From NCBI GenBank assembly GCA_049437325.1, contig JBMTIM010000035.1, positions 1 to 34,829 on the forward strand: DNA of 34,829 nt. Reading direction: 5' to 3'. The translations under genes and the position numbers were made by a program. Shown here piece by piece: positions 15,795-23,004 of this stretch. Source of the DNA: UBA11606 sp049437325 (GTDB taxonomy: Bacteria; Actinomycetota; Acidimicrobiia; Acidimicrobiales; Aldehydirespiratoraceae). The stretch's first letter is position 1. Every line of letters starts with the position of its first letter. Below the pieces are notes generated by a model. The model was not told the origin of the DNA and did no database searches. It was given only the letters and a program-made list of their open reading frames with translations.

Positions 15795-16265
15795 CTACTC
15801 GCCGAGGAGTTGCTTGGCCGCGTTGCCCACACGGTTGTTCAGGTTGGCCTGACCGGCGACGAGGATCAGTTCGGCCAACTCCGCTTCGCCGAAATGAAAC
15901 CGCAGTTCCTCGATCAGCAGCGGGGGGAGCTCCGAGGAGTCTCCCGACACTGCGTCGGCCAACTCGAGTACGGCCCGTTCTTTGTCGTCGAAGATGTCGG
16001 CCCAGGTGTCCGGTGCCTGCACGGCGTTGATCTTTTCGTCGCTCACTCCTCGTTGTCTCGCCGAGACAACATGACTGTCGAGTCAAGTGGGGCAGGCGTT
16101 CACGACCGAACTGCGAAGGAACACCAGCTCCTTCAATGTTGCAGCAACCGTCCGGTCGTCGGACCACAGGGCTTTCCCCCACGACTGATACTCGTCGCCG
16201 AGTCCCTCGACCCTGAACAGCGTGTAGGCCAGCGGTGACCCGGTGAGTTTCGGTCGGATGTTCAT
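15795..16265 (-). CDS. AhpD/carboxymuconolactone decarboxylase-like selenoprotein (in-frame TGA read as selenocysteine)
   Basis: Two short same-frame ORFs separated only by TGA at 16083-16085 join into one 156-residue AhpD-like protein. The first half ends KELVFLRSSVVNACPT; the second resumes LDSHVVSARQRGVSDEKI with no further stop. The TGA is residue 61 and falls on the second cysteine of the family CxxC motif: Glu46, Cys58, Sec61, His65. Spacings of 12, 3 and 4 equal those of Glu118, Cys130, Cys133 and His137 in mycobacterial AhpD. A perfect hairpin follows the TGA. TGA is a normal stop elsewhere in this window, so the code is not changed. The protein would be a peroxide- or disulfide-handling oxidoreductase in the cytoplasm. 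A disrupted gene or sequencing error is the alternative but would not explain the exact position and hairpin. Confidence 0.85.
16052..16070 (-). promoter_or_regulatory. Putative bacterial SECIS hairpin
   Basis: On the minus strand GTTGTCTC, loop GGC and GAGACAAC form a perfect 8-bp stem beginning 12 nt after the UGA; the G-containing apical loop starts 21 nt after it. As I recall, bacterial SECIS elements have a G in the first loop positions and a UGA-to-loop distance of roughly 16-37 nt, which this meets. A further 4-bp lower stem (ACUC overlapping the UGA, with GAGU) is possible. The hairpin uses the AGA arginine codon, rare in such high-GC DNA, suggesting selection on RNA shape. It would bind SelB with Sec-tRNA. 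Confidence 0.75.
16083..16085 (-). other. Predicted selenocysteine codon UGA
   Basis: This TGA replaces the second cysteine codon of the CxxC motif in the AhpD-like gene (Cys58-Pro-Thr-Sec61). Reading continues in the same frame for 95 more sense codons to a TAG at 15795-15797. Confidence 0.82.
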
Positions 16266-16271
16266 GATCCC

Positions 16272-16277
16272 AGTATT
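16272..16277 (-). promoter_or_regulatory. -10-like AATACT before selenoprotein start
   Basis: On the minus strand AATACT is followed by 6 bases and the ATG at 16265. It fits the window's leaderless pattern loosely (A2 and T6 kept). It would overlap the end of the EamA gene and allow separate expression of the selenoprotein. Confidence 0.3.
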
Positions 16278-16279
16278 CC

Positions 16280-17113
16280 TCAGCCGACGGTGATCAGCGC
16301 CACTGCCACGCTCGCCAGTGCGAGCCCGACACCCTGCCACCATCGCAGTGGTTGCCGGTGGACGAGCACGCCGAGCAGGACGGCGACCGCCGGATACTGC
16401 GAACCCATGACACTGACGACGGCGAGATTCCCACCGGCATGGATCGCGAGGACGAAGAGGATGATGGCTGTGGTGGCGAACAGACCGACGGTGAACGAGG
16501 TCCACCGATCTTGTCGGCGCGCCGGGAAGATTCGGGGCCCGGTCAGACGGGTGACCGTGACGGCGATCACGAGCCCGACCAGGCGTTGGACGAACAACGG
16601 TGAACCTCCGGCGTCGTTCCCGATCTCGGCCAGAAGGATCAGCAAGATGCCGAATACGACGCCAGCCACAACGGCAATGCTGACGGTGTACCGATCGTCG
16701 GCGCCGTCCTCGGGTTGGTAGGAGGTGAATCCGATTGCGGCCAGACCGAGCGCAATCCCCACCCACACGACAGTCCCCGGTACCGACCCAACGGTGAGGT
16801 TCCACAGCACCGGAACCGCTGACATGACGACCCCCGCTGTCGGTGCCGCCGAACGGAGACTCCCGCGCGAGTAGGCGTAGTAGAGAAGCAAGATGCCGAC
16901 TCCATTGGCTGCGCCGGCAAGCGCGCCGAACACGAGATCTCGCACGCTTGGTTCACCCGGCCAGGCGAGTGCGAGCACCGCGGTGAGGATCGCCCCTGAC
17001 GCAAACATGCCCGACGTGACCTCGTGCGACCGGGTCGACTTGGTGGCACCGGCGGCCAGATGTTCACCGGTCCCGATCGAAAACGTGCACAGGAGTGCGA
17101 GGAGGAGCGCCAT
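16280..17113 (-). CDS. EamA/DMT-family transporter
   Basis: A 277-residue, strongly hydrophobic protein with about ten predicted membrane helices arranged as two repeats, the EamA/drug-metabolite transporter pattern. Examples are MALLLALLCTFSIGTGEHL at the N-terminus, LAGAANGVGILLLYYAYSRG, and GSQYPAVAVLLGVLVHRQPL followed by GVGLALASVAVALITVG at the C-terminus; the latter pair is the usual ending of each EamA repeat. Members export amino acids, metabolites or drugs across the cytoplasmic membrane by proton coupling. It starts about 35 bases after the class II aldolase stop and ends 14 bases before the selenoprotein start, so the genes may share a transcript. The cargo cannot be predicted. 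Confidence 0.87.
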   Translation of the reverse strand: MALLLALLCTFSIGTGEHLAAGATKSTRSHEVTSGMFASGAILTAVLALAWPGEPSVRDLVFGALAGAANGVGILLLYYAYSRGSLRSAAPTAGVVMSAVPVLWNLTVGSVPGTVVWVGIALGLAAIGFTSYQPEDGADDRYTVSIAVVAGVVFGILLILLAEIGNDAGGSPLFVQRLVGLVIAVTVTRLTGPRIFPARRQDRWTSFTVGLFATTAIILFVLAIHAGGNLAVVSVMGSQYPAVAVLLGVLVHRQPLRWWQGVGLALASVAVALITVG

Positions 17114-17148
17114 CGAGTGGTCCGAGCGTCAGTCGGCGTGGCCGACAC

Positions 17149-17895
17149 TCACGTCCGGTAGTCCGGTTCGGTGCGATCGAGCTGCGCCATGCGCTGGGCG
17201 AAATGTGCGTCTCCGAGCCCACTGAAGCGCTTCCAACCCGTGGCGACCTTGGTGGCCAGTTCGTCGTCGAGCACGCGCAGAGGTTGGCCGGTGGAGTAGG
17301 CGAGCACGAGGTTCTGACAGGCCCGCTCGAGGTAGTACATCGACTCGAACGCTTCGGCCACGGTCCGACCGACAGTGGTCACACCGTGATTGCCCATCAT
17401 CAACACGCTTTTGTCGCCGAGGACGCCGGCGAGACGGCGGCCCTCCTCGGTGTCGTCGGCGATCCCGCCGAACTCGAGGTCGTAGGCAACCTCCCCAAAG
17501 AAGCGTGCCGTGTTCTGATCGATGGGGAGGATTGTCGGGTCGGCGAGCGACGCAATCGCTGTGGCGTATGGCGGGTGGAGATGGAGAAGGACTCGAGCCC
17601 GGGGTGTTGCGGCGTGAATCTGGCCGTGGATGGCCCACGCCGACGGATCCGGAGCGTCCAGTCCGTCCATCACCGAGGCATCGTCGGCGTCGAGCAGCAG
17701 GAGTTCGGACGCCCGAATCTCGCCGAAATGCTTCCAACACGGATTCATGAGAAATGTTCGTCCATCGTCGGACACGGCGGCGCTGAAGTGGTTGGCGACG
17801 CTCTCGTGCCACCCCTCGTGCACGGCGAGACGGAACGCGGCGGCAAGTTCGATTCGGATTCGCTCCTCGTCGGAGTCGATGCCCTGCTCAAGCAC
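17149..17895 (-). CDS. Class II aldolase/adducin-family protein
   Basis: A 248-residue protein with the class II aldolase/adducin fold. Zinc ligands are visible as LHLHPPYATA (His105, His107) and GNHGVTTVG (His170); VANHFSA near residue 36 is the usual N-terminal glycine/asparagine loop and RASELLLLDADD follows. Bacterial members include fuculose- and rhamnulose-phosphate aldolases, ribulose-phosphate epimerases and decarboxylases; many longer-branch relatives in actinobacteria are uncharacterised. The start is GTG at 17895, overlapping the fatty-acid hydroxylase stop by 8 bases, which indicates coupling. The glutamate that acts as acid/base in fuculose aldolase is not evident in its usual place, so the chemistry is uncertain. 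Confidence 0.85.
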   Translation of the reverse strand: MLEQGIDSDEERIRIELAAAFRLAVHEGWHESVANHFSAAVSDDGRTFLMNPCWKHFGEIRASELLLLDADDASVMDGLDAPDPSAWAIHGQIHAATPRARVLLHLHPPYATAIASLADPTILPIDQNTARFFGEVAYDLEFGGIADDTEEGRRLAGVLGDKSVLMMGNHGVTTVGRTVAEAFESMYYLERACQNLVLAYSTGQPLRVLDDELATKVATGWKRFSGLGDAHFAQRMAQLDRTEPDYRT

Positions 17896-18892
17896 CGGCG
17901 ATCCCCTCGCCGGCGTCGTCCGAATCGGGAGTGGCCCGTCGCCGGTTCTTCATCGTCTCGTGGGCTTCGAGGCTCCCGTCGTGGAACGTGCCGAACCACT
18001 TGTCCATCGGCAGGAGCAGCATCCCGTAGTTCACCTCGAAGTACCGATGATGGAGGTTGTGGAAGAGGTCGCCGCCGTGAACGGTGTGGTGTTTGCCGAT
18101 GCGGAACCGGTGAAAGCCGGAGTGCGACGGCGACGGTGAGAGCATGAGGTAGACGAGGCTGAAGGTGACGAGGAAGGGCGAGCCGGGGATGACGAGGAAC
18201 ACGAAGGGCAACGACAGGTAGAGGAGGTGTTCGCCGGGGTGCATCGAGATGCCCGTCCACGGCCCCGTATTGACGTTGCGGTGATGGAGAGCGTGGAACC
18301 AGCGGTAGAGGGGGTCGACATGCAGCAGTCGATGGTTCGCGTAGAAGTGGACGCCCTCGATGAAGAAGACGGCGATCGTCATCAGGGCGATCGCCCACAG
18401 CGCGTCGAGTCGGCCGATCGTTTCGTCGGCGTACAGACCGAACATGATGCTCTCGTACAGCGCAGCGATGCCGCCACCACTGACGAGCGTCCAGAACATG
18501 TTGTCTCGGGTCTGGTCGTCGAACGTGAAACTCTTGCGGTTCTTGGCGAGCCATCGGCCTTCGTACTTGAACTCCATCCCCTGGCCCCGCCGGATGTGGA
18601 GCCAGTAGTGCTGACCGCCGATGACCACCAGCATCAAGGCGACGTTTCGCGCCCACAGGATCGACACGTCGTCGATACCGAGCGTCGCGAAGCGGTCGAG
18701 GCCTGGGGTGAAGACGTGGTACGTCAGTGCACCGATGCCGATCCACAGCAGCGATTGGGGCCACAGGAACGCTGTGACGAACCATGTGACCATGGCGCCC
18801 GGACGCGACGGCGACTGGAAGATCGGCGGCACGTCGAACGGCTCGGGGTCGTACCCGTTCGGTCGCTGCATTCTGGTCCGGGGGGCAGTCAT
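17888..18892 (-). CDS. Membrane sterol desaturase/fatty acid hydroxylase-family protein (paralogue 2)
   Basis: A 334-residue multi-pass membrane protein with hydrophobic segments such as VTWFVTAFLWPQSLLWIGIG, NVALMLVVIGGQHYWLHI and LSLPFVFLVIPGSPFLVTF. Histidine boxes are HFYANHRLLH, HALHHRNVN and HNLHHRY, binding the di-iron centre of the fatty acid hydroxylase superfamily. It resembles paralogue 1 at 2261-3250 throughout, including RRGQG, HHRNVN, SMHP and a terminal GTFHDGS. It should oxidise a lipid or sterol at the membrane. Start at ATG 18892 is supported by CAGTAT seven bases upstream; ATG 18901 is an alternative. It heads a four-gene minus-strand run with the aldolase, EamA transporter and selenoprotein. 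Confidence 0.85.
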   Translation of the reverse strand: MTAPRTRMQRPNGYDPEPFDVPPIFQSPSRPGAMVTWFVTAFLWPQSLLWIGIGALTYHVFTPGLDRFATLGIDDVSILWARNVALMLVVIGGQHYWLHIRRGQGMEFKYEGRWLAKNRKSFTFDDQTRDNMFWTLVSGGGIAALYESIMFGLYADETIGRLDALWAIALMTIAVFFIEGVHFYANHRLLHVDPLYRWFHALHHRNVNTGPWTGISMHPGEHLLYLSLPFVFLVIPGSPFLVTFSLVYLMLSPSPSHSGFHRFRIGKHHTVHGGDLFHNLHHRYFEVNYGMLLLPMDKWFGTFHDGSLEAHETMKNRRRATPDSDDAGEGIAGA

Positions 18893-18899
18893 CGCATGC

Positions 18900-18905
18900 A
18901 TACTG
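18900..18905 (-). promoter_or_regulatory. -10-like CAGTAT before start at 18892
   Basis: On the minus strand CAGTAT is followed by 7 bases and the ATG at 18892. If used, transcription would begin at that codon, which rules out the ATG at 18901 and defines the promoter of the four-gene run ending with the selenoprotein. Confidence 0.35.
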
Positions 18906-19035
18906 GACGCCCGTTCAGGGGTAGGCAACCCGGGGAGCATCGGATGACGTGCAGCGGTGTCGGTCGCGACCCGGATCCCGCTCGCGTTGCGACTGCAGCC
19001 GACACATCGTGTCGTCCGTCGGTGACGGTTCGGCG

Positions 19036-20193
19036 ATGAGCGACTTCCGCCCTGAGGTGCGGCGGGCGCTCCCGGCGCTCGTTGCAAGCCGGTTCGCAGT
19101 GAACGTGGCGATGCGGATGGGCTACACCTTCCTTCCGGCGTTTGCTCGCGGGACGGGTCTGAGCGTCGGGGCAACAAGTGCTGTGCTCAGTGCCCGTGAA
19201 CTCACGGCGTTGAGCGCACCGCTCATGGGTCGATGGAGTGATCGGTGGGGCGCCATCCGGGTCATGGGGGTCTGCGGGCTCGTCGCCGGTACCGGCCTGC
19301 TGATCGCAACGCTCGGTGCTCCCGGCCTCGTCGTCGGGTTCGTGATCCTCGGCATTGGGCGCACCGCCAATCAGGTGGCGCTCAATGCATGGGTCGGTTC
19401 GGTCGTCACCTACGAACGACGAGGGCGGGCCACCGGACTGGTGGAGCTCACGTGGGGTGGTGCGGCGCTGGTCGGTCTTCCTCTGGTCGGCCTGCTCATC
19501 GATGGTGTTGCCTGGTGGGCTCCGCAGGCCGTCCTCGGCGCGCTGTTGCTCGTGGTCGGTGTCACCATCCTGCAACGCGCATCGCGTCAGGAGCGGGTGG
19601 TCTCTGCGCCGACTCGCAAGCCACGGATGACCCGCCCGGCCGTGGCCGCCCTGGTCACGAATGGCGCACTCACGGCGTCAGCCCAATTCTTGTTCCTGAC
19701 CCATGGCCTGTGGCTCGAGGACGTGTACGGCCTCGACACCGCCGAGATCGGTCTGGCTGTCCTGGCCGTCGGCGCAGTGGAAGTGGTTGCGACCCTCGGC
19801 TCGAGTCGGCTCACCGACCGGGTCGGGAAGCGGCGGTCGATCATCGGTGGTTCGTTGTTGATGACGCTGATGATCGCAGTCCTCGGTGCGGTCGACGCCC
19901 CTCCCCTCGGTCTCGGTCTGGCTGTTCTCGCCGTTGCCTTCCTGGGGTTCGAGTACGGGATCGTGTCGGCCATCCCGTTGCTGTCGGAACTCGACCCGGG
20001 GGCACGAGCCCAGATGGTCGGCCGTGCCGTGCTGGTGACAACCCTGGTTCGGGCGCTGATCACCCCTCTCGCAACCCTCCTCTACATCGAGGCCGGGTTC
20101 GCCGTGACGATGTTCACCGCCGCCGGCTGTGGAACGGCTGCAACGGTCATCGCCATGTGGGCGATGGTCGAGCCGGCGGGTTCCGTCCCATAG
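19036..20193 (+). CDS. MFS transporter (1)
   Basis: A 385-residue major facilitator protein with about twelve membrane helices. The cytoplasmic loop between helices 2 and 3 carries MGRWSDRWGAIRVMG, the MFS A motif (G-x-x-x-D-R-x-G), and LTDRVGKRRSIIGG repeats it in the second half. Such proteins export or import small solutes, often drugs, with proton coupling. The ATG at 19036 is chosen because the protein begins MSDFRPEVRRALPALVASRF and the upstream extension is not hydrophobic; a GACGGT hexamer lies 6 bases before it. It is divergent from the hydroxylase paralogue and sits 38 bases before the glutathione transferase-like triplet, so export of a conjugate is conceivable but unproven. Confidence 0.87.
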   Translation: MSDFRPEVRRALPALVASRFAVNVAMRMGYTFLPAFARGTGLSVGATSAVLSARELTALSAPLMGRWSDRWGAIRVMGVCGLVAGTGLLIATLGAPGLVVGFVILGIGRTANQVALNAWVGSVVTYERRGRATGLVELTWGGAALVGLPLVGLLIDGVAWWAPQAVLGALLLVVGVTILQRASRQERVVSAPTRKPRMTRPAVAALVTNGALTASAQFLFLTHGLWLEDVYGLDTAEIGLAVLAVGAVEVVATLGSSRLTDRVGKRRSIIGGSLLMTLMIAVLGAVDAPPLGLGLAVLAVAFLGFEYGIVSAIPLLSELDPGARAQMVGRAVLVTTLVRALITPLATLLYIEAGFAVTMFTAAGCGTAATVIAMWAMVEPAGSVP

Positions 20194-20231
20194 TCCTGCG
20201 CCAACAGGAATGTGCCAGACTTCCCGGCACT

Positions 20232-21266
20232 ATGCCGACGCGACCGGACCTCGTGATCAGGGGTGCCCACAGCTCGCCCTACAGCCGCAAGATGCGAGCC
20301 GTCCTTCGCTACCGCCACATCCCACATCAATGGGTGGTCCGAGGCATGACGGGTGACGACATGCCACCCGGCCCGGTGCCGGTCATTCCGGTCATCGGCT
20401 GGCGCAATCACGACGGCAGCTACCGAGACGTGATGGTTGATTCCTCCCCGCAGATCACCAAGCTCGAAGCCGAGTACGTCGGTCGCAGCATCGTCCCGAC
20501 GGATCCGGCCACGGCGTTCCTGGACTTCGTGCTCGAGGACGTTGCCGACGAGTGGCTCACCAAGGCGATGTATCACTACCGGTGGGCAAACGCGGAGGAC
20601 ACCGAGAAGTCGGGTCGGTTGCTCCCACTCGACGCGTCGTTGCAGTTGCCCGACGAGCGAGCGGCCGCCGCCCACGACATGATCATCGACCGGCAGGTCG
20701 GCCGCCGAGCACTCGTCGGCTCGACCGACGCGAATGCGGCGGTGATCGAGCGATCCTATGAGCGCACACTCGACGCGCTTCAGGCCCACTTGGCCGAGCA
20801 GACATTCCTGTTCGGCGATCGACCAGGCCGTGCCGACTTCGCCCTGTTCGGCCAACTGACCCCCCTGCTGTGGTGGGATCCGACCCCGGCGGCCGTGGCG
20901 GTGGAACGCGCCCCCCGCGCGCTCATGTGGGTCCAGTGGCTCGACGACCTCTCCTGGTGGCCGGTCGACGACGACGAGAGGGGCTGGCTCGACCTCGAGC
21001 AGGTCGCAGCCACGACCCGGGCCCTGTTCGAGGAGGCGGGCCGAACCTATGCGCCGTTCATGGTCGCAAACGCCGAAGCACTTGCGTCGGGTGCCGACGA
21101 GGTCGTCTGTGACATGGAGGGCGGCCAGTACCGGCAACCGCCCTTTCGGTACCAGGGCAAATGCCTCGACTGGATCCGTGACGAGTACCACGCATTGAGC
21201 GAGAGCGACCGAGCTCGAGTCGACGGCTACCTCGCCGGTACCGGATGCGAGTGTCTGATCGCATGA
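20232..21266 (+). CDS. Long glutathione transferase-like protein (paralogue A)
   Basis: A 344-residue protein whose N-terminal 80 residues read as a thioredoxin-fold GST domain: SSPYSRKMRAVLRYRHIPHQW, then PVPVIPVI and DSSPQITKLEAEY, corresponding to the active-site helix, the cis-proline loop and the SS/EST-type gamma-glutamyl loop. The active-site position is serine with no cysteine. The helical part contains FLFGDRPGRADFALFGQL, the GST N-capping-type motif. It is about 100 residues longer than a usual GST, ending in RYQGKCLDW and GTGCECLIA. The function is a glutathione- or other thiol-dependent transferase at most by family; many actinobacteria lack glutathione. Its stop overlaps the next start (ATGA). 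It is over half identical by eye to paralogue B at 21958. Confidence 0.75.
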   Translation: MPTRPDLVIRGAHSSPYSRKMRAVLRYRHIPHQWVVRGMTGDDMPPGPVPVIPVIGWRNHDGSYRDVMVDSSPQITKLEAEYVGRSIVPTDPATAFLDFVLEDVADEWLTKAMYHYRWANAEDTEKSGRLLPLDASLQLPDERAAAAHDMIIDRQVGRRALVGSTDANAAVIERSYERTLDALQAHLAEQTFLFGDRPGRADFALFGQLTPLLWWDPTPAAVAVERAPRALMWVQWLDDLSWWPVDDDERGWLDLEQVAATTRALFEEAGRTYAPFMVANAEALASGADEVVCDMEGGQYRQPPFRYQGKCLDWIRDEYHALSESDRARVDGYLAGTGCECLIA

Positions 21267-21961
21267 GCAGCGACGTGGCGTTGTTCGGTCACTGGATCTG
21301 CCCGTTCTCGACCCGAGTCGAGTGGGCACTGCATCAACGAGGGATCGAGCACACCCTTGTGCCGGTGCCACCCTCGGCGGCCCGGCCCCCCGATTTCGTC
21401 GTCCCGCAGGAGTTCCTCGACCACAGCCCGAAGCTCGAAGTGCCGATGGTTCGTGTCGGTCAGGACTACCGGGCCGACTCGATTCCGGTGCTCGAGTGGC
21501 TGGAGGAACGGATCGACGCACCGAGTCTGCTGCCGGCCGACCCGTCGGCGCGCGAGCTGGTCCGTCAGCGCGTCGCCTGGATCGACGAGCACGCCTTCCG
21601 GCCCATGATCGGCGTCTATTACGGCGTCGACCCGGTGCGCATCGAGCGGGCGGGCCAGCGGCTCATCGATGCCCTCGAGACGATGGGTGATTGGGCGACG
21701 CCGACAGGATGGCTGGCCGGCAACGAGCCGACGATCGCAGACGCAGTCGCACTGCCGATTCACGTTCGTCTCCACGGCCTGCAGCGCCTCGGGCTTGCGG
21801 CACCGATACCTCCATCGTGGAACGCCTACGGCGAGCGCTGCCGCGAACTCCCGAGTTGGGGCGCGGTCGAATGGACCCAGGGTCAAGAAGACGAGTTCGT
21901 GGGGCGGTTCGAGTCGTTTCGTCGGGTGCAACGACGCAAACAGGAAGAAGGGAATCCATGA
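21263..21961 (+). CDS. Glutathione S-transferase-family protein
   Basis: A 232-residue protein of normal GST length. The thioredoxin-fold N-terminal domain starts FGHWICPFSTRVEWALHQRG, where CPFS is a possible catalytic cysteine as in omega and related classes; LEVPMV has the cis-proline and DSIPVLEWLEE the gamma-glutamyl-binding loop. The C-terminal helical domain contains WLAGNEPTIADAVALPI. It could carry out thiol transfer, isomerisation or glutathionyl-conjugate reduction in the cytoplasm. It is coupled on both sides by ATGA overlaps to the long GST-like genes, so the three proteins are very probably made together and may act in one pathway. Substrate and cofactor thiol are unknown. Confidence 0.85.
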   Translation: MSSDVALFGHWICPFSTRVEWALHQRGIEHTLVPVPPSAARPPDFVVPQEFLDHSPKLEVPMVRVGQDYRADSIPVLEWLEERIDAPSLLPADPSARELVRQRVAWIDEHAFRPMIGVYYGVDPVRIERAGQRLIDALETMGDWATPTGWLAGNEPTIADAVALPIHVRLHGLQRLGLAAPIPPSWNAYGERCRELPSWGAVEWTQGQEDEFVGRFESFRRVQRRKQEEGNP

Positions 21962-22986
21962 TCGATCATCCCCTCGTGCTGTGCGGGGCCTACGGCTCGC
22001 CGTACAGCCTCAAGATGCGCGCCATCCTTCGCTACCGACACATCCCCTTTCGATGGGTGTTGCGTGACTCGAAGTGGGACGACCTTCCAACGGCACCGGT
22101 TCCGATCATCCCGGTCATCGTGTACCCGAACGCCGACGGCTCACACGGCGAAGCGACGGTCGATTCGTCACCGCAGATCATGCGGCTCGAACGCGAGTAC
22201 GACGGTCGCAGCGTCGTGCCGACGGACCCGGCACTGGCGTTCATCGATGGGCTGCTCGAGGACTTCGGTGACGAGTGGCTCACCAAGGCGATGTACCACT
22301 ACCGCTGGGCGTACGACGACGACATCGACAAGGCGGGCCACCTCCTCCCGACGTCGCGACGGCTCGACCTGGACAGCGATCGGGCGCAACAGATGTACGA
22401 CATCATCACGCAGCGCCAGATCGGCCGTCGCGAACTCGTGGGGTCGACCGACCTCAACGCGCCCATCATCGAAGCGTCCTATGAGCGGGTGCTCGACGCA
22501 TTGACTGCGCTGTTCTCCACCAGCGACTTTCTGCTCGGCGATCGGCCCGGCCGCGGAGATTTCGGCATCTTCGGGCAACTGACCCAGCTCGTGAAGTGGG
22601 ATCCGACCCCGACGGCGATCGCGGCGAGACGGGCACCGAAGGTGATCACCTGGGTCGATCGCCTCGACGACAGCAGCTGGTTGCCGGTCGAGGGTGACCA
22701 AGGCTGGATCGACCTCGGCGACCTGGCCGAGGGAACGAGACGCCTGCTCGCCGAGGCCGGGCGGTCATACGCCCCGTTCATGGTGGCCAATGCCGAGGCG
22801 TTGCTGACCGGTGGGGACGAAGTGGTCTGCGAGATCGATGGTCGGACCTACCGCCAAGGTCCGTTCAAGTACCAGGGGAAGTGCCTCGAGTGGCTACGAG
22901 CCGACTATGCGGCCCTGCCCATCGACGCCCGCAGCCGTGTCGACGCTGTTCTTGCCGGAACAGGCTGCGAGGTGATGTTCGCCTGA
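21958..22986 (+). CDS. Long glutathione transferase-like protein (paralogue B)
   Basis: A 342-residue paralogue of the protein at 20232-21266. Shared blocks include SPYS.KMRA.LRYRHIP, VDSSPQI, DEWLTKAMYHYRW, QIGRR/QVGRR-LVGSTD, LLGDRPGRGDF, WDPTP, YAPFMVANAEAL, KYQGKCLEW and the terminal GTGCEV. The N-terminal thioredoxin-like domain has serine at the active position. The conserved DEWLTKAMYHYRW and the C-terminal cysteines (YQGKC and GTGCE) are not features of ordinary GSTs and probably define a distinct long family. The start overlaps the previous gene by ATGA. The origin by duplication with the ordinary GST kept between the copies is inferred from the layout. Enzymatic role unknown. Confidence 0.75.
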   Translation: MIDHPLVLCGAYGSPYSLKMRAILRYRHIPFRWVLRDSKWDDLPTAPVPIIPVIVYPNADGSHGEATVDSSPQIMRLEREYDGRSVVPTDPALAFIDGLLEDFGDEWLTKAMYHYRWAYDDDIDKAGHLLPTSRRLDLDSDRAQQMYDIITQRQIGRRELVGSTDLNAPIIEASYERVLDALTALFSTSDFLLGDRPGRGDFGIFGQLTQLVKWDPTPTAIAARRAPKVITWVDRLDDSSWLPVEGDQGWIDLGDLAEGTRRLLAEAGRSYAPFMVANAEALLTGGDEVVCEIDGRTYRQGPFKYQGKCLEWLRADYAALPIDARSRVDAVLAGTGCEVMFA

Positions 22987-23004
22987 ACCGAGCCCCGACA
23001 GCCT

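Noticed and set aside
15795..16046. A separate 83-residue CMD-like small gene starting at 16046
   Set aside because: It lacks the CxxC region and its upstream frame is open to the TGA at 16083; it is the second half of the selenoprotein reading frame.
15795..16265. Explaining the TGA as a pseudogene or sequencing error
   Set aside because: Not fully excluded, but the stop is exactly at the CxxC cysteine, the frame is otherwise intact, and a SECIS-like hairpin follows, which chance would rarely give.
16083..16805. A 240-residue ORF on the minus strand covering the selenoprotein N-terminus
   Set aside because: Its first 180 residues are arginine-rich shadow of the EamA gene; only the last 60 from ATG 16265 are real.
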